Below, one piece after another: positions 58,360 to 64,000 of a stretch of DNA of 64,000 bases. Where the stretch lies: contig NZ_QNUM01000003.1 in assembly GCF_003574655.1 (NCBI RefSeq), positions 1-64,000 of the forward strand, written 5' to 3'. The DNA comes from Cohaesibacter haloalkalitolerans (GTDB taxonomy: Bacteria > Pseudomonadota > Alphaproteobacteria > Rhizobiales > Cohaesibacteraceae). A model generated the notes under the pieces. The model searched no databases and had not been told where the DNA came from. It saw nothing but the letters and a program-made list of their open reading frames with translations. A program made the position numbers and the translations under genes. Position 1 is the stretch's first letter. Every line of letters starts with the position of its first letter.

Positions 58360-59709
58360 TCAGAAGCGGACGACCGGATTCTCGAACAGGTCCCTGAGGA
58401 TGCGTTCGACATTGAATTCCGGGCTGCGTGTGTCGCAATAATGCAGGGAGAAGTCGAGCGATACATAGACCGCCCGTTCCGAATGCTGCTCGACAAAGGG
58501 ACTGAGCTGGACAATCGAGCGGATACGCTGCAGTGCCAACCGCGCCTCAAACAGATCGGTATCGGGAAAGAAGCCGACCATGAAGCCATTATCGAGCCGC
58601 GCCAACAGATCTTCCGCCCGCATCAGCGACGAGATGAGGCGGCCCACCTTGGCCAACAGAGCCGGTGGCAGGCGATCCCCGCCACGCTTTTCATGCACGG
58701 CATCAAACGAAAGATCGAACCCCACGAAGGTCACCGATGCGCCGGCATCTTCCTGCTGCAAGACCTCCAGATGCGATTTGAGGAACTCTTCCGAATAAAG
58801 CCGCGTGACAGCATCCGTCGGCATCAGCAGGCGGGCTTCGGAAAAGATCTTGCGCAACTGCAACCGATAGCGTTCCTCACGCACCAGAATGTCAAAGCGG
58901 TTCTCGAAAAAGCGCTCGGAGAAGGGGAAGGAGACGATGTCGTTTGCCCCGGCAGCAAGCCCCGCCAACCCGTCCTGAACGGCCCGCTTATGACAGACAA
59001 GGATAATCGGGAAGGAGAAATAGTTTGGATTGCGGCGCAGGTCGGCAATGAACTCGATCAGATGCTCGTTATAGTCACTGAGCTCCACGACCAGAGCATC
59101 GAACGACTTGGCCTCCAGATAGTGCATCGCCATCGACGGGGTCAGTGCGGCAATGGTCTCGACAGTATCTGGCAGGGCGACCTGTACCGGCAGAAAGGCA
59201 GCACCGGCACCAAGATAGAGCAGGCTCTGCTTGTCAAGGTCACGCGGCGGAGGAACGACTGGCAGCCCAACCCCGAACCGCTTGAAGGTGAGAGACCGGC
59301 GCTCTGCCTCACGCCGCATCGTCGCCAACCGCATCAGGGACGTCAGCCGATTGGCGATGAGATCCTGGGTGAGGGGAGGCTTCAGAATGTCGGCAAAAGG
59401 CTTCATCTGCTCTTCGGTCAGTGCCAGGGCTGAGTCCGCAATGGCTACCATCGGCACCCGAGCATCGGAGAAGCCATATTCCTTGCGCAACGCCACCGCC
59501 CGCTCGATAAAGGCGGCAACATCTTCGCCCTCCACGTCAAACAGATCGACCAGCAAAATACCCGACGCCAGCGAGACCGGATCAATCGGTTTTTCGGAAA
59601 AGACATAGTGCGACCAGACTGCAAAGTCAGCCTGTGTAAGCACATCGGCCCATTGCGGTGTATCTAGGCCAAGATCAGTCGAGGTAAAAATCAGAGCATG
59701 CTTGGCCAT
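58360..59709 (-). CDS. PleD-like protein with two receiver-like domains and a degenerate GGDEF
   Basis: The 449-residue protein seems to have two divergent receiver-like domains (about 1-125 and 155-275), of which the second is clearer (FDALVVELSDYNEHLIEFIADLR ... FPIILVCHKRAVQDGLAGLAAGANDIVSFPF). A GGDEF-like domain follows (LMPTDAVTRLYSEEFLKSHL; SSLMRAEDLLARLDNGFMVGF). The catalytic GGDEF positions read LDNGFM, so diguanylate cyclase activity is unlikely. It may bind c-di-GMP or proteins instead. It converges on mfd. Confidence 0.75.
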   Translation of the reverse strand: MAKHALIFTSTDLGLDTPQWADVLTQADFAVWSHYVFSEKPIDPVSLASGILLVDLFDVEGEDVAAFIERAVALRKEYGFSDARVPMVAIADSALALTEEQMKPFADILKPPLTQDLIANRLTSLMRLATMRREAERRSLTFKRFGVGLPVVPPPRDLDKQSLLYLGAGAAFLPVQVALPDTVETIAALTPSMAMHYLEAKSFDALVVELSDYNEHLIEFIADLRRNPNYFSFPIILVCHKRAVQDGLAGLAAGANDIVSFPFSERFFENRFDILVREERYRLQLRKIFSEARLLMPTDAVTRLYSEEFLKSHLEVLQQEDAGASVTFVGFDLSFDAVHEKRGGDRLPPALLAKVGRLISSLMRAEDLLARLDNGFMVGFFPDTDLFEARLALQRIRSIVQLSPFVEQHSERAVYVSLDFSLHYCDTRSPEFNVERILRDLFENPVVRF

Positions 59710-59774
59710 TCGGCTGCCTTGTGCCTTCTAGTACGGGGAGGACTGCACAAAGGAAACCCTTGCGCATTCAGACC

Positions 59775-61481
59775 TCAAGCAACATTTGCGACCTGACTGG
59801 CTTCCAGCAGGCTTTCCCGCATGACCTTGCCATTGGTCCGGCGCGGAATGGCTTCAACGAATATAACATCACGGGGCCATTTCATACTCGAAACACGTTT
59901 GGCCTTGAGATAGGCATAAAACTCTTCGCGCGCAGTTTCCTTGTCATCACAGACAAGCGCCGCCATCAGATGGGCCGGCCCGCTATCCTCAGCAGGTACA
60001 ACAAAGGCGGCAGCGTCCGAGACGGCAATGCAGGCGCGATAAAGTGCATCAAGGTCTTCCCCGCGCTCGGCAAACCCGCCAAACACCAGCACGTCGACCA
60101 GATCGCCAAGCGGGCGGAAGAGGGCGCGTTGATCGCCATGTTCCTCGGTCACAAGGTGGCATCCGATCTCGGTATGAATAAAGCCGTCATCCGTCGCACG
60201 CAGCGGTTCGCCTTCTACCGCCCCGGCCAGAGGGAAGGCACAATCAGGCAGCATCGCGCTTTTGATGCACAACTCCCCACCAACGATCCCGGCGTCGCCC
60301 TTGGCCCTTGCTTCTTCCATGCCATAAAGGAAGGTTTCCATATAAACCTGAGAAGGGTCTCGCAGGAAATTAATGGCACCAAGCGGAACGGAGCCGACTT
60401 CGCTTGGATGTCGGCGGATCTGGGAAACCAGCGCCAGATCCTTGAAGTTGGTCACATCGATCAGACGGGCAGCAGTTTCATTCTCGCCAAACACGCTCTG
60501 TTCAGCGTGGGCACGGTTCCACACCAGCGAAATGCTGACAAGCTGTTCGCGCACCGACATTGGCAGCAGGGCATGGACTTCCTCCCAAAGGGCTCCCGGC
60601 AGATAGACATGCTGGCCACCAAACTCGGCGAGCGCATTGACGAATTTCGGCAATGACCGGAAATTGTGAAACTGTAGCCGCGCGCCGGTTTCCAGCGCCC
60701 CGATCAGCCCGACGGCAAACCCGACAAGCCCGGACATGTGGTGGGTCACGAACACACAGCTCTCCGCGCCAAGGTCCGTCTGTTCATGGGCGTAGCGCGC
60801 AATCGTCAGCAGCTGATTGTGGCTGCGCCCGATCGGTCGGGCCTGTTCGCTCCCGGCAGAACTCCAATGGATCGCCAGAATGCTGTTGGCCCCGGCCTGC
60901 AGCGCATGCTGGAACAACGTCTCTTCATCGACCTTGTCTTCCTCGGAGAGGATGTCACCAAGATCAATGAGGCCTTCGGGGGCATTATCGCCAATGCAGA
61001 AGACAAAGCGGATGGAAAACATGTCGGCCGCAACATTGCGGACACGCTCGGCGACGGGCTCGTTTTCATAGTGTGAACAGCAGACAATTGCCTTGGCGCC
61101 AACCTGTTCGAGCTTTTCCCTGAGATCGGCCTCGCCGCTGGTCAGCGGAATGGGCGCAAGAATGATCCCCATCCGGCTCGCAACAAGCGTCAGCACGGCA
61201 GCATCGGCACTCGGCGGTACCAGCATAGCAACCACCGTGTCGCTCTTCATGCCAATGCCGGTCAGGAACTCGCAAAGGGCGACCACGCGCCGCCATGTCC
61301 TGATGAAGGACAGGCACTGGGGCCGACGACCACTGACGGAATGCAGCAACTGATCATCAACCAGCGCCAGCTCGTCCGGCCTCTGTTCTGCGTGCCGCGC
61401 AAAAACCAGATCAACACGATCTTCCCCCCAGAGGCCTGATGAAGAATAGAATTCGATTTGTTCGGGGGTGGAGAGGAGCAT
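59775..61481 (-). CDS. Degenerate AMP-binding (acyl-CoA synthetase-like) protein
   Basis: The 568-residue protein has the size and layout of the ANL adenylating superfamily: PSADAAVLTLVASRMGIILAPIPLTS, the core near residues 210-240, GGELCIKSAMLPDC, RPLGDLVDVLVFGGF and the C-terminal PRRTNGKVMRESLLE with the A10 lysine. However, the P-loop motif, usually TSGTTGxPKG, reads WSSAGSEQARPIG, and the TGD motif reads TEIGC. Normal adenylation is therefore doubtful. The ATG at 61481 follows AGAGG-rich sequence. It lies downstream of the yejA-like gene on the same strand. Confidence 0.75.
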   Translation of the reverse strand: MLLSTPEQIEFYSSSGLWGEDRVDLVFARHAEQRPDELALVDDQLLHSVSGRRPQCLSFIRTWRRVVALCEFLTGIGMKSDTVVAMLVPPSADAAVLTLVASRMGIILAPIPLTSGEADLREKLEQVGAKAIVCCSHYENEPVAERVRNVAADMFSIRFVFCIGDNAPEGLIDLGDILSEEDKVDEETLFQHALQAGANSILAIHWSSAGSEQARPIGRSHNQLLTIARYAHEQTDLGAESCVFVTHHMSGLVGFAVGLIGALETGARLQFHNFRSLPKFVNALAEFGGQHVYLPGALWEEVHALLPMSVREQLVSISLVWNRAHAEQSVFGENETAARLIDVTNFKDLALVSQIRRHPSEVGSVPLGAINFLRDPSQVYMETFLYGMEEARAKGDAGIVGGELCIKSAMLPDCAFPLAGAVEGEPLRATDDGFIHTEIGCHLVTEEHGDQRALFRPLGDLVDVLVFGGFAERGEDLDALYRACIAVSDAAAFVVPAEDSGPAHLMAALVCDDKETAREEFYAYLKAKRVSSMKWPRDVIFVEAIPRRTNGKVMRESLLEASQVANVA

Positions 61482-61553
61482 ACGAGACCTCTTGCTCAGT
61501 GAAACACACGTAGAACTTTGAGCAAGTGTAGCTGATTCCGATAGGATCAAGAC

Positions 61554-61570
61554 AGCCCCCAACGGGGGCT
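61554..61570. repeat. 7-bp GC-rich hairpin between yejA and the AMP-binding gene
   Basis: agccccc (61554-61560) and gggggct (61564-61570) form a stable stem with a three-base loop. No U-tract follows on the minus strand, so it may stabilise the yejA mRNA end rather than terminate. The palindrome ttttctcgagaaaa lies at 61589-61602. Confidence 0.5.
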
Positions 61571-61619
61571 ATCATATCGTTTCCGTTGTTTTCTCGAGAA
61601 AAACTGCGTTTTTTGAATA

Positions 61620-63506
61620 TTATTCCCCACCATACCAGAAGACGGTGGGGCGATATCCGGCCATAGGCCGCCCTTTGGCTTCCGTTTCCGGGTAGCGTAT
61701 CCGCTTCCACATGCCGACCCATTGTTCGCCCTTGTGAAACAGCGGCACCACATAGAAGCCGTTGATGAGGGTTCGGTCATAGGCCCGCACAGCAGCGGTG
61801 AAATCTTCCTGACTGCGTGCGGCAAGCAACGCATTGATCATCGCATCAACCGCAGGATCATGCGCGCCAGCCTGATTGAACCAGCCATCGACGTCCCTTT
61901 GCGAGGACTCCCAACGGGATTTCTGTTCGTTGCCCGGAGACAGCGACGCGCTCCACGACATCTTCATCATGTCGAAATCCATGGTTTTGCGCCGTTCCCA
62001 ATATTGGGCCGAGTCGACGGTTCGGATTTCCATCTTGATGCCAAGGCGTTCCAGCACCCGGGCGTAGACGAGGGCGAGGCGTTCCTCTTCCTTGGTGGTC
62101 GAAAGAAACTCGAAGACAAACGGTGCCCCGGTCGCCTCGTTCACCATGACCCCGTCCTTGAGGCTATAGCCTTCGCCTGCAAGGTCGGAGAGAGCGGCCC
62201 GCATCAGCTTGCGCATCTCGCCATTGTTGGCCGCGGAAACGGGCAGATAGCTGCCGTCCAGTATGTTTGCGTCTATGGTGTCGAGATAGGGAGCCAGCAA
62301 CGCCTTTTCCCGCTCACTTGCCGGCTCCCCCAGCGCCGAGAGAGAAGAGTTCTGGAAATAACTGCCAGAACGCTGGAACAGGCCGTGGTAGAGATTCTTG
62401 TTCACCCAGTCGAAATCGAACAGCGTGGCCAATGTGCGCCGGACAACACGGTTCTGGAAGACCGGTTTGCGCGTGTTGAAAACAAAGCCAGACATGCCGG
62501 TCGGCAAGTTCGAGCTGAAGACCTTCTTTTCGACCTTGCCGTCCCGGATGGCATTGAAATCATACTGATCGGCCCAGCGGGCAGGGTCGGATTCCGGCTG
62601 AATGTCGAACTGCCCCTTTTTGAAGGCCTCGAACATCGCGGTTCCATCCCGATAATATTCAATGCTGATCTGGTCGAAATTGTCCTGGCCGATCTTGATT
62701 GGCAGATCCTTGGCCCAGTAATCGGGGTTCCGCTTGAGCACGATTTTTGAACCGGCATCAACCTGCGAAATCAGATAGGGCCCAGAGCCAATGAACTGAT
62801 ACATGCCGGACTTGGCAAAATTCTCCGGATCAATGGCATGTTTGGGCAACACCGGCATCATGCCGATCAGCAGCGGCAACTCACGGTCTTCGCCATTATC
62901 AAAGACCAACCGAATCTGTCCCGGCCCCGGTTCCTCAATGGCAACAATCCGCTTGATCTGGCTCTTGTAGGACGGACGACCATGTTCCTCGAGCAATTTG
63001 AGTGTAAATTTCACGTCGTCCACAGTGATTGGCTGGCCGTCGGAAAAACGCGCCTCATCGCGAATTTTGAAGGTAATCGACGACCGGTCCTCCGGCATGT
63101 CTGCCCATTCGGCAATCAATCCATAAAGTGAAAAGGCCTCGTCAGCACTGCGCGCCATCAACGGTTCATAGACATTGTAGCCATAATCGGCATCCCAGAG
63201 GCCACGTGGTGCCACCCCTTTAAGAAGAAACGGATTGAGGCTGTCAAAGCTGCCCTGACTGGCATAGGTGATCTGGCCACCCTTCGGAGCATCCGGGTTC
63301 ACATAGTCCAGATATTTGAAATCTTTCGGATATTTTGGATCCCCATGCATCGCTATACTAGGAGATGGCGCAGCCTGGCTGACAGTCGACAGAAGCGGAG
63401 AGGCCAGCAGCAAGGAACAGGTCAGAACCGGCAGCACAGCCTTTCTGACCAGCGCTCCCCGAACGGAAGACCGAGAAGGGGACTGGCGCAAATATCGAAA
63501 AAACAT
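61620..63506 (-). CDS. yejA: Family 5 extracellular solute-binding protein (YejA-like)
   Basis: The 628-residue protein has a signal peptide with a long basic start, ending near VSQAAPS. The mature part fits the oligopeptide/microcin-C-binding YejA branch: HGDPKYPKDFKYLDYVNPDAPKGG, GSFDSLNPFLLKG, YNVYEPLMARSADE and DEARFSDGQPITVDDVKFT. It should deliver peptides to a YejBEF-type ABC transporter, but no permease or ATPase genes are adjacent in this window. GAGGAAG lies seven bases before the ATG. Confidence 0.9.
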   Translation of the reverse strand: MFFRYLRQSPSRSSVRGALVRKAVLPVLTCSLLLASPLLSTVSQAAPSPSIAMHGDPKYPKDFKYLDYVNPDAPKGGQITYASQGSFDSLNPFLLKGVAPRGLWDADYGYNVYEPLMARSADEAFSLYGLIAEWADMPEDRSSITFKIRDEARFSDGQPITVDDVKFTLKLLEEHGRPSYKSQIKRIVAIEEPGPGQIRLVFDNGEDRELPLLIGMMPVLPKHAIDPENFAKSGMYQFIGSGPYLISQVDAGSKIVLKRNPDYWAKDLPIKIGQDNFDQISIEYYRDGTAMFEAFKKGQFDIQPESDPARWADQYDFNAIRDGKVEKKVFSSNLPTGMSGFVFNTRKPVFQNRVVRRTLATLFDFDWVNKNLYHGLFQRSGSYFQNSSLSALGEPASEREKALLAPYLDTIDANILDGSYLPVSAANNGEMRKLMRAALSDLAGEGYSLKDGVMVNEATGAPFVFEFLSTTKEEERLALVYARVLERLGIKMEIRTVDSAQYWERRKTMDFDMMKMSWSASLSPGNEQKSRWESSQRDVDGWFNQAGAHDPAVDAMINALLAARSQEDFTAAVRAYDRTLINGFYVVPLFHKGEQWVGMWKRIRYPETEAKGRPMAGYRPTVFWYGGE

Positions 63507-63881
63507 GGTTCACTTCCTCTGTCGCAAACGGAATGCCGAACAGGGACCGAAATGAATCAGTCCCGCCGGGTCAATCTATCATAGGCAGGAAAACGGCCGC
63601 AGCATGATTCTGCCACTGGCATTTTGCTGCGACAGCTTGTAGAAGAAATAGCGTTTAGTCACTATTCTGCCCAATTCATTGTGAATGAAGAGACTAGTTT
63701 TGGATTCATGACTGCCGCCGAATTGCATCGATAACTCGCTCTTGGCATAGAGGCCATAAATGGAGCTGAGGCGATTCTGCCAATCCGGTGTCAGTCAAAA
63801 CGATCTGATGTCGCAAGGATCGACATATTGAACGGGAACTCGCCTTCCTGCAGTAACGGAACAAAATCGGGATTCTAATTA
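63507..63881. other. Divergent region between yejA and the right-edge gene
   Basis: About 375 bases without a gene. It contains a perfect inverted repeat ttcatt-gtg-aatgaa at 63675-63689 and a gggac/gtccc hairpin in the yejA leader (about 63554-63575). Three copies of the short word attctgcc occur across the region. Confidence 0.4.
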
Positions 63882-64000
63882 ATGGTCATGTTTGACAGGG
63901 CTTCCAAACTCATAAAGCCAGTTGCCACGGCTGCTTTCGCACTCGCAGCTGTTGCATTTCTCGCACCTGTGCAGAGCGCCAGCGCCCAGCAGGCAGCTGA
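63882..64000 (+). CDS. N-terminus of a secreted protein, cut by the window edge
   Basis: Thirty-nine codons are visible. They encode a clear Sec signal peptide: basic FDRASKLIKP, hydrophobic AFALAAVAFLAPV, and a cleavage site near SASAQQAA. Some invasion-associated locus B (IalB-like) proteins of this group start in a similar way, but the mature protein is not visible, so the identity is open. ATG 63888 is an alternative start. Confidence 0.6.
   Translation, partial: MVMFDRASKLIKPVATAAFALAAVAFLAPVQSASAQQAA

Overview
The window looks like chromosomal backbone of an alphaproteobacterium of the Hyphomicrobiales (Rhizobiales) type, with moderately high GC coding DNA. The evidence is a PopZ pole-organising protein, a FADH2-dependent TrmFO, a valS start preceded by popZ, the block yajC / secD / secF / Mth938-like / phytoene-synthase-like / trmFO, the block marC / gyrA / coaD / two cyclophilins / queA / tgt, and the block glmU / glmS / recG / sdhE / mfd. 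These orders recur in that order of bacteria. A marine genus such as Cohaesibacter is my guess and is not proven by the sequence.

Layout. 1-250: the start of a minus-strand gene that runs off the edge, with a leader that can hide its ribosome binding site, then tRNA-Asn. 500-3600: cobalamin nucleotide-loop genes (cobU/cobP; cobC and cbiB/cobD on the other strand). 3.8-5.8 kb: a WcbI-like plus GSCFA surface-polysaccharide pair, then tRNA-Cys. 6.3-12.9 kb: an isoaspartyl-methyltransferase-like gene, tolC, popZ and valS. 13-21.3 kb: a DUF815 ATPase, the Sec accessory genes yajC-secD-secF with two followers, trmFO facing them, and a lipoprotein. 21.4-22 kb: a short DUF1127 gene followed by three stem-loops that each present a CCUCCUCCC-type anti-Shine-Dalgarno loop, which I read as a CcsR/cuckoo small-RNA array. 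22.2-26.1 kb: uvrA and ssb, divergent. 26.2-33.3 kb: an accessory block (glycan-binding secreted protein, CDF transporter, RND efflux pair, AT-rich DUF2971 gene) sitting between ssb and marC, which are usually closer in relatives.

33.5-42.2 kb: marC, gyrA, coaD, two peptidyl-prolyl isomerases, a VOC protein and the queuosine genes queA-tgt; the Tgt lacks three of the four usual zinc ligands. 42.4-43.1 kb: three tRNA-Lys genes. 43.5-46.5 kb: ccdA, a DMT exporter and a membrane-anchored SPOR protein. 46.6-58.3 kb: glmU and glmS (UDP-GlcNAc synthesis), a GNAT, a YbaN-like protein, a DUF502 protein, recG, sdhE and mfd. 58.4-63.5 kb: a PleD-like protein with a degenerate GGDEF, a degenerate AMP-binding enzyme and a YejA-type peptide-binding protein. 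The right edge cuts a secreted protein after its signal peptide.

Most of the window is ordinary housekeeping DNA. The strongest non-coding signal is the three-hairpin anti-SD RNA array behind the DUF1127 gene. The strongest protein-level oddities are the zinc-less Tgt and the AMP-binding protein whose adenylation motifs have decayed.
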